Assembly (NCBI RefSeq): GCF_024105665.1
Contig: NZ_JAAAMK010000003.1
Span: 310,001 to 374,000, forward strand
Length of the DNA stretch: 64,000 bases
Direction: 5' to 3'
Source: Aliihoeflea aestuarii
Lineage (GTDB): Bacteria > Pseudomonadota > Alphaproteobacteria > Rhizobiales > Rhizobiaceae
This document shows positions 1 to 8,554 of this stretch, piece after piece. The notes under the pieces are model-generated. The model saw nothing but the letters and a program-made list of their open reading frames with translations. It was not told the DNA's origin and did not search any database. Within the stretch, counting starts at the first letter, position 1. The number at the start of each line of letters is the position of its first letter. Both the position numbers and the translations under genes were made by a program.

Positions 1-874
1 GCGCGCCGAGATAATTGCCGAGGATCGACCCCAACCCACCGATGATCGCGATGAAGAGCACGCGGAAGGAGAGCTGGATGTCGAACAAATCCGCCTCGGC
101 CGCACCGCGCCACAGGAAAACGAACATCGCGCCGGCGATGCCCACGATGTAGGACGACACGAAGAAGGCCGAGAGCTTCGCCTTCATCAGGTTGATGCCG
201 ACGAGTTCGGCCGCAATGTCCATGTCGCGCACGGCCTTCCATGTCCGTCCGATGCGCCCGCGCGTGATGTTGATGGCGAAGAAGGTGACGACGCAGACGA
301 TCGACAGGACCACGAAATACTGGCTGAGTGCCGACGCGCGCGCGCCGGTGACGGTGACGCCGAACATCTGCGTGTTGGGCACCTGGATCGCGCCCGAGGC
401 GTTATAATTGTAGAGCCACGCCCATTTCTGGAAGAGCCAGACAAGGAAGAACTGCGCCGCGAGCGTGGCGATGGCGAGGTAGAAGCCCTTGATCCTGAGC
501 GAGGGCAGGCCGAAGGCGACCCCGACCATGGCCGAGAAGAAGCCCGACAGCGCGATGGCGACGAGCACGTTCATCTCGGGGAAGATCGTGACGAGCTTGT
601 AGCAGGCATAGGCGCCGACGCCCATGAATGCGCCGGTGCCGAGCGAAAGCTGGCCCGCATAGCCGGTCAGGATGTTCAGCCCCAACGCTGCGAGCGCATA
701 GATAAGGACGGGGATCAACAGCGCGCGGAAGGTGAAGTCGCTCGCCGTCAGCGGGAAGACGACGAAGGCGACGAGCAAAATGATGGCCAGCAGGATCGCG
801 TCCTGCCGGACGGGGAAGAGGGCGTAATCCGCCTTGTAGCTGGTCTTGTACTGGCCGGCGATGCGATAGAACAT
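1..874 (-). CDS. livM: Branched-chain amino-acid ABC transporter permease, LivM type (3' end cut by window edge)
   Basis: Inner-membrane permease of a HAAT-family (Liv) importer. Reading the minus strand from an ATG at 874 gives 291 codons without a stop, beginning MFYRIAGQYKTSYKADYALF. Several hydrophobic helices follow, with the LivM-typical run ALGLNILTGYAGQLSLG and a later conserved VGINLMKAKLSAF. The frame runs off the left edge, so the C-terminus is missing. It starts only 4 bases after the livH stop and is clearly co-transcribed with livH and livG. Because the operon also contains an acyl-CoA ligase, the substrate may be an aromatic or fatty acid rather than leucine; that is inference. 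Confidence 0.9.
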   Translation of the reverse strand, partial: MFYRIAGQYKTSYKADYALFPVRQDAILLAIILLVAFVVFPLTASDFTFRALLIPVLIYALAALGLNILTGYAGQLSLGTGAFMGVGAYACYKLVTIFPEMNVLVAIALSGFFSAMVGVAFGLPSLRIKGFYLAIATLAAQFFLVWLFQKWAWLYNYNASGAIQVPNTQMFGVTVTGARASALSQYFVVLSIVCVVTFFAINITRGRIGRTWKAVRDMDIAAELVGINLMKAKLSAFFVSSYIVGIAGAMFVFLWRGAAEADLFDIQLSFRVLFIAIIGGLGSILGNYLGA

Positions 875-878
875 TGGC

Positions 879-1838
879 TTACACCCGCTCGATGATCTTT
901 TCGCCGAACAGACCTTGCGGTCTGACGAGCAGGACGAGAAGCGCCAGGATATAGGCGAACCAGGCTTCCGTATTGCCGCCGAGAAGCGGCTGGCCCCAAT
1001 AGATCTCGAAGACCTTTTCGAGGATGCCGATGGCAAGGCCGGCGACGATGGCCCCGGTCACGCTTTCCAGCCCGCCGAGCATCAGCACCGGGAGTGCTTT
1101 CAGCGCGATCACTTCCAGCGCGAAGGAAACGCCCGCCCGCGCACCCCATGCGATGCCGGTGGCAAGCGCGATGATGCCGGCGATGAACCAGACGATGACC
1201 CAGATGGTCGACAGCGAGATGCCGACCGACAAAGCGGCCTGATGGTCGTCGCCGAGCGCGCGGATGGCACGGCCCATGCGCGACTTGTTGAGGAAGATAA
1301 GGAGGAGCACGACGAGCGCGACCGCACCGACGACGGCGGTCACGTCGCGCTGTTCGATGGAGACGAAGCCGCCGAACGGCTCCAGCATCCAGCTCCCGGT
1401 GGGGATGTAGAGCTCGCTCGTTATCATCCTTTTGTTCTCGCCGCCGAAGATCGTTTCGCCGAGGCCGATGAGAAACAGCGTGATGCCGATCGTCGCCATG
1501 AAAAGGATAATGTCTGGCTGGTTGACCAGCGGGCGCAGGACGACGCGCTCGATGGTGACGGCCAGCACGAACATGACGCCGAGCGTCAGGATGACGGCAA
1601 GCAGCGCGGGCACGCCCATCTGATAGAGGCCGACCAGCGTCAGGGCCGCGAAGACGACCATGATGCCTTGAGCGAAATTGAAGATGCGCGAGGATTTGTA
1701 GATCAGCACGAAGCCGAGCGCGATCAGCGCATAGAGCACGCCCGAGACGAGCCCTTCCCAGACGACCTGGATGAGGAAGTCGGGCGCAGCCGCCATATCG
1801 GCGAAGGGAGCTATGAGGATCGAATGCAAGCTTTCCAT
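879..1838 (-). CDS. livH: Branched-chain amino-acid ABC transporter permease, LivH type
   Basis: Second permease of the Liv-type importer, 319 residues, the usual size for the family. After a short N-terminal stretch the conserved run GVLYALIALGFVLIYKSSR appears at about residues 34-52, followed by FNFAQG, a LivH hallmark. Around eight hydrophobic segments are visible. Late in the protein LPVLMLGGLESVTGAIVAG matches the conserved permease loop that contacts the ATPase. The gene sits 13 bases downstream of livG on the same strand and 4 bases upstream of livM, so the three are one transcript. Substrate is not determined by the sequence. Confidence 0.93.
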   Translation of the reverse strand: MESLHSILIAPFADMAAAPDFLIQVVWEGLVSGVLYALIALGFVLIYKSSRIFNFAQGIMVVFAALTLVGLYQMGVPALLAVILTLGVMFVLAVTIERVVLRPLVNQPDIILFMATIGITLFLIGLGETIFGGENKRMITSELYIPTGSWMLEPFGGFVSIEQRDVTAVVGAVALVVLLLIFLNKSRMGRAIRALGDDHQAALSVGISLSTIWVIVWFIAGIIALATGIAWGARAGVSFALEVIALKALPVLMLGGLESVTGAIVAGLAIGILEKVFEIYWGQPLLGGNTEAWFAYILALLVLLVRPQGLFGEKIIERV

Positions 1839-1851
1839 TTTCCCTCTCCGA

Positions 1852-2679
1852 TCAGTGCGACACGCCGAGATAGGCGTCGATGACGGCCTGGTCGGCCTTG
1901 ACCTGGTCCGGCGGCCCGTCGGCGATCTTCTTGCCGTAGTCGAGCACCACCACCCGGTCCGACAAATCCATGACGACGCCCATGTCGTGTTCGATGAGCG
2001 CGATGGTCGTTCCGCGCTGCTGATTTACGTCGAGGATGAAGCGGCTCATGTCCTCTTTTTCTTCAAGGTTCATACCGGCCATCGGCTCGTCGAGCAGGAG
2101 AAGCGATGGTTCCATCGCGAGCGCGCGGCCAAGCTCGACGCGCTTTTGCAGGCCGTAAGGCAGCTTCCCGACCGGTGTGTGCCGGATGTGCTCGATCTCG
2201 AGGAAGTCGATGATCTCCTCGACCTTCTCGCGGTGCTCGATTTCCTCCGCGAGCGCCGGGCCGTGCCACAGCATCTGCCACACGATGTTGCGCTTCATCA
2301 GCACCGACCGGCCTGCCATGATGTTGTCGAGCGTCGACATGCCCTTGAAGAGCGCGACGTTCTGGAACGTGCGGGCGATTCCCTGCCGCACGGCATGGTG
2401 CGGCTTCATCGCGCGGCGGGCATGGCCGCGGAAGGTGATGGTGCCGGTCTGCGGCGTGTAGAAGCCGTTGATGACGTTGAGCATCGACGTCTTGCCCGCA
2501 CCGTTGGGGCCGATGATGGCGCGGATTTCGCCCTTGCGCACGTCGAACGAGATGTCGGTGATCGCCTTCACGCCGCCAAAGGCGAGCGAAACGTTCTTCA
2601 CATCCATCAGCAGCGCACCTTTGGCGATGCCGTCATCATCGGGTGCCACGATCAGATCGTTGCCGGGGTGCGCGTTCAT
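1852..2679 (-). CDS. livG: Branched-chain amino-acid ABC transporter ATP-binding protein, LivG type
   Basis: ATPase subunit, 275 residues, powering the LivHM permeases. Walker A GPNGAGKT is at residues 57-64, the family insertion VINGFYTPQTGTITF follows, then a degenerate signature region (YGLQKRVELGRAL), Walker B LLLLDEPMAGMN and the switch histidine in IALIEHDMGVVM. The C-terminus AVIDAYLG is characteristic of LivG. The start codon overlaps the acyl-CoA ligase stop by four bases (ATGA type), which implies translational coupling. The second ATPase (LivF) and the binding protein (LivK) are not in the window and probably lie beyond the left edge. Confidence 0.93.
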   Translation of the reverse strand: MNAHPGNDLIVAPDDDGIAKGALLMDVKNVSLAFGGVKAITDISFDVRKGEIRAIIGPNGAGKTSMLNVINGFYTPQTGTITFRGHARRAMKPHHAVRQGIARTFQNVALFKGMSTLDNIMAGRSVLMKRNIVWQMLWHGPALAEEIEHREKVEEIIDFLEIEHIRHTPVGKLPYGLQKRVELGRALAMEPSLLLLDEPMAGMNLEEKEDMSRFILDVNQQRGTTIALIEHDMGVVMDLSDRVVVLDYGKKIADGPPDQVKADQAVIDAYLGVSH

Positions 2680-4649
2680 TCGGCTGCCTCCCTGACCGGG
2701 TCGGCCGCGCCGAAGACCGGAGCATCGGCGATCTTCACGGTCGCGCGGATCTTGCCCTTGCGCCCGTCCTCATAGGTCACTTCCGTTTCGACGAATTTCT
2801 CGGACGAGCCGTCATAAAGCGCCTCGATCAAAGGTGCATAGCGCTCTGCCACATAGGAGCGGCGAACCTTTTGCGTGCGCGTCAGCTCACCGTCATCGGC
2901 GTCGAGTTCCTTATGGAGAATGAGGAAGCGCCGGATTTGCGCGGCGGCCATCATCGGCTCCTTGGACAGACGCCGGTTCGTCTCTTCCACATTCGCCGCG
3001 ATCATCTCGTAGACGAGCGGGTGGCCGGCCAGTTCCTGATAGGACGCATAGGCGATGTTGTTGCGCTCGGCCCAGTTGCCGACCGCCTGCAGGTCGATAT
3101 TGATGAAGGCTGCGGCATGCTCGTGCCCATCGCCATAGGCGACCGCTTCCTTGATATTTGGGAAGAATTTCAGCATGTTTTCGAGATATTTCGGCGCGAA
3201 GAGCGCGCCGGATGCGAGCTTCCCGACATCCTTGGCGCGGTCGATGATTTTCAATTGGCCGTCCGTGTCGAAGAAGCCGGCGTCGCCGGTCTTCACATAG
3301 CCGTCCGGCGTCATCGTCTCGGCGGTCTTTTCGTCTTCCAGATAATAGCCGGAGAACATGCCCGGCGAACGGAACTGCACCTCGCCATCATCCGAAATGC
3401 GGATGTCGACATTGGGCGCGGGCGGGCCGACCGTGTCGGAGCGAACCTCGCCGTCCTTCTGGCAGGTCACGTAGAGAAACGCTTCGGTCTGGCCGTAAAG
3501 CTGTTTCAGGTTCACGCCGAGCGAGCGGAAATAGGAGAACAGGTCCGAGCCGATCGCCTCGCCGGCCGTGTAGGCGACGCGGATGTTCGACAGGCCGAGG
3601 ACGTTCTTCAGGGGACCGTAGATGAACAGGTTCCCAAACGCGTAGGACAGCCGCGCACCGAGCGGCACATTGCGGCCTTCAAGGATCGCTTCGCCATGTT
3701 TGCGGGCCACTTCGATGAAATATCGATAGAGCCAGCGCTTGAGGCGCGAGGCGTCTTCCATGCGGATCGTGACGGAGGTCAGCAGACCCTCGAAGACGCG
3801 CGGCGGCGCGAAATAGAAGGTCGGGGCGAGTTCGCGCAAATCCTGCGCGACCGTCTGGCCGCTTTCCGGGCAGGCCATGGTGAAGCCCGACACGTAGCCT
3901 TGGGCGTAGTTCAGATAATGATCGCCGACCCAGGCGAGCGGCAGATAGGCAAGCACGCTGTCCTTCTCGGTCAGTCTGTCGAAGGCGACCGTGTCCTGTG
4001 CGGCTTTGACGGCGTTCTTCGCTTTCAGCATCACGCCTTTGGAGCGGCCGGTGGTGCCGGACGTGTAGAGCATGATCGAGATGTCGTCGCCCGAGGCGCT
4101 GCGGATGCCGTCTTCCCATGCCTTCGCGCGCCCGGCATCTTCTTCCTGCGCGCTGCGGCCCATTTTCTGGACGTCGGCAAAGTCGTGCAGGGCGGAAAGA
4201 TCGTAATCGGCAAGTCCGCGCGGTTCGTCATAGATCATCGCGACGAGGTCGGTGAGTTTGTCGGCGAAGCTCCCGAGCTTGTCGACCTGCTCCTGATCCT
4301 GCACGACGGCGAAGCGGACGCCGGCATGGGACAGCACATACGAAAGCTCTTCCGCCACCGCGTCGGCATAGACCGGAACGGGTATGCCGCCGAGCGACTG
4401 GACGGCGCAGACGGCCCAGTAGAGTCGTGGCCGGTTCGCGCCGATGATGGCGACCTTGTCGCCGTGCCGGCAGCCGAGTTCGGCAAGGCCGATCGCGAAA
4501 TCGCGGATCTCGCCCTGCTGTTGCGACCAGGTCCAGCTTTGCCAGATGCCACGATCCTTGTGGCGCATCGCCCACTGCGATCCGAACAGCTCCGCATTGC
4601 GCAGGAGATATTTCGGGAACGTATCGGGCAAGGCATGTGCCTCAGCCAA
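2676..4649 (-). CDS. Long-chain acyl-CoA synthetase (AMP-forming)
   Basis: 657-residue member of the ANL adenylating superfamily, which activates a carboxylic acid to acyl-AMP and then acyl-CoA. The P-loop-like motif MLYTSGTTGRSKGVML lies at about residues 193-208; YGQTEAFLYVT and a GYVKTGDAGFFD / IDRAKD pair mark the adenylation core and hinge. The length and the long C-terminal region fit long-chain (FadD15-like) ligases rather than acetyl-CoA synthetase. It is the first gene of the transcript that continues into livG, livH and livM, an arrangement that suggests uptake followed by CoA activation of an acid. The substrate is unknown; fatty acids and aromatic acids are both possible. Confidence 0.88.
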   Translation of the reverse strand: MAEAHALPDTFPKYLLRNAELFGSQWAMRHKDRGIWQSWTWSQQQGEIRDFAIGLAELGCRHGDKVAIIGANRPRLYWAVCAVQSLGGIPVPVYADAVAEELSYVLSHAGVRFAVVQDQEQVDKLGSFADKLTDLVAMIYDEPRGLADYDLSALHDFADVQKMGRSAQEEDAGRAKAWEDGIRSASGDDISIMLYTSGTTGRSKGVMLKAKNAVKAAQDTVAFDRLTEKDSVLAYLPLAWVGDHYLNYAQGYVSGFTMACPESGQTVAQDLRELAPTFYFAPPRVFEGLLTSVTIRMEDASRLKRWLYRYFIEVARKHGEAILEGRNVPLGARLSYAFGNLFIYGPLKNVLGLSNIRVAYTAGEAIGSDLFSYFRSLGVNLKQLYGQTEAFLYVTCQKDGEVRSDTVGPPAPNVDIRISDDGEVQFRSPGMFSGYYLEDEKTAETMTPDGYVKTGDAGFFDTDGQLKIIDRAKDVGKLASGALFAPKYLENMLKFFPNIKEAVAYGDGHEHAAAFINIDLQAVGNWAERNNIAYASYQELAGHPLVYEMIAANVEETNRRLSKEPMMAAAQIRRFLILHKELDADDGELTRTQKVRRSYVAERYAPLIEALYDGSSEKFVETEVTYEDGRKGKIRATVKIADAPVFGAADPVREAAE

Positions 4650-4883
4650 GCGCGTTTCCTCCCGGACCGCCGCCTGCTCCTCAACAGCAGGCTTGAAACG
4701 GTCCCGTCATGGTCGGATACAATCGAGCGTCCTGCGCGTGCAGGCTCCTCTCGCTCGAAACCATCCTTGTAGCGAAGTTTCCACGAATCACGATGCCGGG
4801 CAATACGGGCCTTGACAGACAGGCGCGGGAATAGTCTGTTGGATCGGCAGCGCGTCTGCGCTAAATCCCGACATTGCCGAATT

Positions 4884-5558
4884 TCACGCGCCGTAATCGC
4901 CGAGCGCGGCAATGTCGAGCGGCCGGATCGTGCCCGGCCCGATCGCGATGAGCCCTTCGTCGGCCAGTTCCGCCAGACAGCGGTTCGCCACCTGCCGCGA
5001 CACGCTGGCGAGAAGCCCGACTTCTTCCTGCGTGATCTCGATGATGTCGCCGACGCGCGGGCTCAGGACCGGATTGCAGATCCACGAGAGGTTACGCGCC
5101 ACGCGCGCCTTGGCATCGAAGGATCGGTCGTGCTCGGTGATCGCGATGAATTGACCGAGCCGTTCGTTCAGTTGCCGCACGAGGAAGCGATTGAAGCCGA
5201 CGCTGTTCTCGCATAGCCAGACGAAGGTCGCGCGGGTCATCAGATTGATGCGGGTGTCGCGTAGTGCAACGAGGTCGTATTTGCGTTCCTCGTTCTTCAG
5301 CATCGAGCCTTCGCCGAACCAGCCGCCCGCGCCGATGCCGGCAAAGGTGATCGCCTTGCCGGTGCGGGCGACCGCGCTCATCTTGACGAGGCCGGTGGCG
5401 ACGCCCGTCCATGAATCGAGCCGGTCGCCGCGATGGCAGATATAGCTGCCCTTGGCGTAGGCGCGCTCCGACATGCCGCGGGCGGCGCGCTCGACTTCCT
5501 CGTCGGTGAGCTCGCCCGCCCATATCTCCGTTCTTACGAACTCGACTTTAGCCGCCAT
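4884..5558 (-). CDS. Crp/Fnr-family transcriptional regulator
   Basis: 224-residue regulator with an N-terminal cyclic-nucleotide-binding fold (about residues 25-140, including GSYICHRGDRLDSWTGVATG and GGWFGEGSML) and a C-terminal winged helix-turn-helix (ITQEEVGLLASVSRQVANR, about 173-191). The N-terminal cysteine cluster of oxygen-sensing Fnr is absent; only isolated cysteines are seen, so an iron-sulfur sensor is unlikely. It lies upstream of the acyl-CoA ligase and Liv genes on the same strand, separated by 234 bases, and is a plausible local regulator of them. The effector cannot be told from the sequence. Confidence 0.85.
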   Translation of the reverse strand: MAAKVEFVRTEIWAGELTDEEVERAARGMSERAYAKGSYICHRGDRLDSWTGVATGLVKMSAVARTGKAITFAGIGAGGWFGEGSMLKNEERKYDLVALRDTRINLMTRATFVWLCENSVGFNRFLVRQLNERLGQFIAITEHDRSFDAKARVARNLSWICNPVLSPRVGDIIEITQEEVGLLASVSRQVANRCLAELADEGLIAIGPGTIRPLDIAALGDYGA

Positions 5559-5627
5559 GGTCTTCCCAAGCTCTTCCTGAACTCAAGAGACGACTGGCTT
5601 GAGGCTGCGAAGTCAAGTCCGACGCGC

Positions 5628-6821
5628 CTACTTCGCCAATGCGGCGACGCCGGGAAGTTCCTTGCCTTCCATCCATTCGAGGAATGCACCGCCTGCGGTC
5701 GAAACATAGGTGAAATCGCTTGCGACGCCTGCCTGGTTGAGCGCCGAGACGGTATCTCCGCCGCCTGCGACCGATACGAGTTTTCCGGCCTTCGTTTCAT
5801 CGGCCGCGAAGCGCGCAGCCGCCATCGTCGCCTTGTCGAACGGCTCGATCTCGAAGGCGCCGAGCGGACCGTTCCAGACCAACGTGTTTGCGCGGCCGAT
5901 CCACTCATTCACCTTTTCGACGGTCTGCGGACCGGCATCGAGGATCATCGCGTCGTCGGGCACCTGATCCACCGACACCACTTCGCTGGCAGCGCCCGCC
6001 TTGAACTCGCGGGCGACGACCGCGTCGACCGGCAGGATGATGGCGCAGCCGGTTGTTGCGGCTTCCGTCATGATGGTCTTCGCCGTGGCGGCCAGATCGT
6101 GCTCGCACAGCGACTTGCCGACCTTCGTGCCGCGCGCGGCGAGGAACGTGTTCGCCATGCCGCCGCCGATGACGACCGCATCGACCTTTTTCACCAGATT
6201 GAGCAGGAGGTCGATCTTGGTCGAAACCTTCGCGCCGCCGACGATCGCGACGACGGGCTTTTGCGGCTTGCCGAGGCCCTTTTCCAGCGCTTCGAGCTCT
6301 TCCTGCATGGTGCGGCCGGCATAGGACGGCAGCAAGCGCGCCAGCCCTTCCGTCGAGGCGTGGGCGCGGTGCGCAGCGGAGAACGCATCGTTGACGTAGA
6401 GATCGCCATTGGCGGCGAGCGCCTTGGCGAAGTCGGCGTCGTTCTTTTCCTCGCCGGCGTGGAAGCGGGTATTTTCCAAAAGAAGCACGTCGCCGTCCTT
6501 CATCGCCGTGACCGCCTTTTCGGCCGCCGGGCCGATGCAGTCGTCGGCGAAGGCGACCTCGCGCCCGATCGCATCGGCAACGCCCTGCGCGATCGGCGCG
6601 AGCGACATGTCCTTGACGACGGTGCCCTTCGGTCGGCCGAAATGGGCGAGCAGGATGACCTTGCCGCCTTTTTCCGACAATTCCCGGATCGTCGGGGCGA
6701 CGCGCTCGATGCGGGTGGCATCGGATATCGTGCCGTCATCGTTCAGCGGCACATTCAGGTCGACGCGAACGAGGATGCGCTTGCCGGCGGCGTCGATGTC
6801 GTCAAGGGTGCGAAAGCTCAT
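5628..6821 (-). CDS. pgk: Phosphoglycerate kinase
   Basis: Cytoplasmic glycolytic and gluconeogenic enzyme: 1,3-bisphosphoglycerate + ADP to 3-phosphoglycerate + ATP. 397 residues from the ATG at 6821, which has a GGAGAC ribosome site four bases upstream; the frame stays open much further 5' but that part overlaps the preceding gene. Conserved [16 protein letters not shown] at the N-terminus binds the triose substrate, then [24 protein letters not shown], and the glycine-rich nucleotide loop [17 protein letters not shown] near the C-terminus. It is the last gene of the tkt, gap, pgk group. Confidence 0.97.
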   Translation of the reverse strand: MSFRTLDDIDAAGKRILVRVDLNVPLNDDGTISDATRIERVAPTIRELSEKGGKVILLAHFGRPKGTVVKDMSLAPIAQGVADAIGREVAFADDCIGPAAEKAVTAMKDGDVLLLENTRFHAGEEKNDADFAKALAANGDLYVNDAFSAAHRAHASTEGLARLLPSYAGRTMQEELEALEKGLGKPQKPVVAIVGGAKVSTKIDLLLNLVKKVDAVVIGGGMANTFLAARGTKVGKSLCEHDLAATAKTIMTEAATTGCAIILPVDAVVAREFKAGAASEVVSVDQVPDDAMILDAGPQTVEKVNEWIGRANTLVWNGPLGAFEIEPFDKATMAAARFAADETKAGKLVSVAGGGDTVSALNQAGVASDFTYVSTAGGAFLEWMEGKELPGVAALAK

Positions 6822-6844
6822 GAAAGTCTCCGGTCGTGCAGCGG

Positions 6845-7408
6845 TCAAAGCCGCGCGAAAAGGGTTGGGTAATCGAGGACGAGCCCGTCCTCGTCGAGCG
6901 GCAGATCGGCCGCGAAGGTACGGTCCGCCGCCTCGTAGCGGTAGAGGCGGGACTCTTCGAGGCAGGTGTAGTTCTGCCCATCGACGAAAGGTTCGAGCGT
7001 ATCGAAGGGAACGTAGATCATCGACAGACGCACGCTTTCGGCATCGCGTCCAAGTGCGAGCCGGCGGATCGGCAGCGTGTTGGTGAACGGCGTGACGGAC
7101 AGATCGATGTCGATGCAGCCGTCGAATTCGGGCCGCGAAGCCCCCGAGGCATCGCGCCAGTTTCCCGCGCCATCTCCGGTCATGGCAAGACTGCGACCGT
7201 CCGTCGTTTGGATGCGGAACGCACGGACAGCCCAGCCCGCATCGCATTCGATGGTGTAGCGCGCGCCGAAGGTGCGGCCTTCGAAGTCGCCGATCACGAC
7301 GCTCGTTGCGGTAACGCCGTCGCCCTTGGGCGACAGCGTCAGATGTTCCAGCCCCGCGCCCTCAAGCGGACGCCAGCGAATGGTTCGCGTGGCGAGGGCG
7401 CGGAACAT
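6845..7408 (-). CDS. Putative glycolipid-binding-fold protein (PF06475-like)
   Basis: 187 residues from the ATG at 7408. The sequence begins [20 protein letters not shown] and contains [20 protein letters not shown] and [20 protein letters not shown], the pattern of the putative glycolipid-binding family (PF06475) as I recall it. That family has no firmly established enzymatic role. No signal peptide or membrane helix is visible, so it is probably cytoplasmic. It is squeezed between gap (stop 5 bases upstream) and pgk (start 23 bases downstream) on the same strand, and so must be co-expressed with the glycolytic enzymes. Confidence 0.72.
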   Translation of the reverse strand: MFRALATRTIRWRPLEGAGLEHLTLSPKGDGVTATSVVIGDFEGRTFGARYTIECDAGWAVRAFRIQTTDGRSLAMTGDGAGNWRDASGASRPEFDGCIDIDLSVTPFTNTLPIRRLALGRDAESVRLSMIYVPFDTLEPFVDGQNYTCLEESRLYRYEAADRTFAADLPLDEDGLVLDYPTLFARL

Positions 7409-7413
7409 GTCGC

Positions 7414-8421
7414 TCAGATGAGCTTGCCGAAGGCGACCGCCGTGTCGCTCATGCGGTTCGAGAAGCCCCATTCATTGTCGTACCAGGTCAGGATGCGCAC
7501 GAAGGTACCATCCATGACCTTGGTCTGGTCGAGCGCGAAGATCGAGGAATGCGGGTCGTGGTTGAAGTCGATCGACACGTTCGGGTCGGTGGTGAAACCG
7601 AGAACCCCCTTGAGGCGGCCATTGGCGGCGGCCTTGATGGCGTCGTTGATCTCCTGAACCGTCGTGGCGCGCTTGGCGACGAACTTGAAGTCCACCACGG
7701 AGACGTTCGGCGTCGGAACGCGGATCGAGGAGCCGTCGAGCTTGCCGTTGAGTTCCGGCAGGACGAGGCCGACGGCCTTGGCCGCGCCGGTCGAGGTCGG
7801 GATCATCGACAGGGCCGCCGCGCGGGCGCGGTAAAGGTCCTTGTGCATCGTGTCGAGCGTCGGCTGGTCGCCCGTATAGGAGTGGATCGTCGTCATGAAG
7901 CCGTGGTCGATGCCGATGGCTTCGTTGAGGACCTGAGCGACCGGAGCCAGGCAATTGGTCGTGCACGAGGCGTTCGAAATGACCATGTGGTCCTTCGTCA
8001 GCTTGTCGTGGTTGACGCCGTAGACGACGGTCAAATCGGCGTTGTCTGCCGGGGCCGAGACGATGACGCGCTTGGCGCCCGCTTCCAGATGCGCGGACGC
8101 CTTGTCCTTCGACGTGAAGATGCCGGTGCATTCGAGGGCGATGTCGACGCCTTCAGACTTCCACGGCAGTTCGGACGGGTTGCGAACGGCATGGACCTTG
8201 ATCGGACCGCGACCGGCGTCGATCGCATCGCCGACCACCTTCACTTCGCCCGGAAAGCGGCCATGGACGGAATCGTAGCGCATCAGATGCGCATTGGTCT
8301 CGACCGGGCCGAGATCGTTGATCGCGACGACTTCGATGTCGGTGCGGCCCGATTCGTAGATCGCGCGCAGAACGTTACGGCCGATGCGGCCAAAACCGTT
8401 GATGGCAACTCTCACAGTCAT
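7414..8421 (-). CDS. gap: Glyceraldehyde-3-phosphate dehydrogenase, type I
   Basis: 335 residues. It oxidises glyceraldehyde-3-phosphate to 1,3-bisphosphoglycerate with NAD(P). N-terminal Rossmann motif [18 protein letters not shown], active-site [12 protein letters not shown] with the catalytic cysteine at residue 153, and the C-terminal [12 protein letters not shown] signature are all intact. It is separated from the upstream tkt by an intrinsic terminator at 8505-8531, so it probably has its own promoter between 8422 and 8504, and is followed directly by the glycolipid-binding-fold gene and pgk. Confidence 0.98.
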   Translation of the reverse strand: MTVRVAINGFGRIGRNVLRAIYESGRTDIEVVAINDLGPVETNAHLMRYDSVHGRFPGEVKVVGDAIDAGRGPIKVHAVRNPSELPWKSEGVDIALECTGIFTSKDKASAHLEAGAKRVIVSAPADNADLTVVYGVNHDKLTKDHMVISNASCTTNCLAPVAQVLNEAIGIDHGFMTTIHSYTGDQPTLDTMHKDLYRARAAALSMIPTSTGAAKAVGLVLPELNGKLDGSSIRVPTPNVSVVDFKFVAKRATTVQEINDAIKAAANGRLKGVLGFTTDPNVSIDFNHDPHSSIFALDQTKVMDGTFVRILTWYDNEWGFSNRMSDTAVAFGKLI

Positions 8422-8504
8422 TCGCTGTCTCCCGGGAGAAATAATGGCTTGGGTGCGGGTGTCTTAGCTAGGCAAGGCGGCAGAATCCAGCGCCAGACAA
8501 GCGA

Positions 8505-8531
8505 AAAGGGCGGGTGCAGCACCCGCCCTTT
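8505..8531 (-). terminator. Intrinsic terminator after tkt
   Basis: A perfect 13-base inverted repeat around a single central base (AAAGGGCGGGTGC arm), followed on the minus strand by a TTTT run. It lies between the tkt stop and the gap start and should uncouple the two transcripts. Confidence 0.85.
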
Positions 8532-8554
8532 CGAACTTAATCGGTTTTATTGCC

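Noticed and set aside
2643-4772. 709-codon open frame on the plus strand
   Set aside because: Antisense to the acyl-CoA ligase; shadow frame without motifs or ribosome site.
6822-7247. N-terminal extension of phosphoglycerate kinase
   Set aside because: The frame is open to 7247 but overlaps the glycolipid-binding-fold gene and lacks family similarity; the ATG at 6821 has a good ribosome site and gives the usual length.
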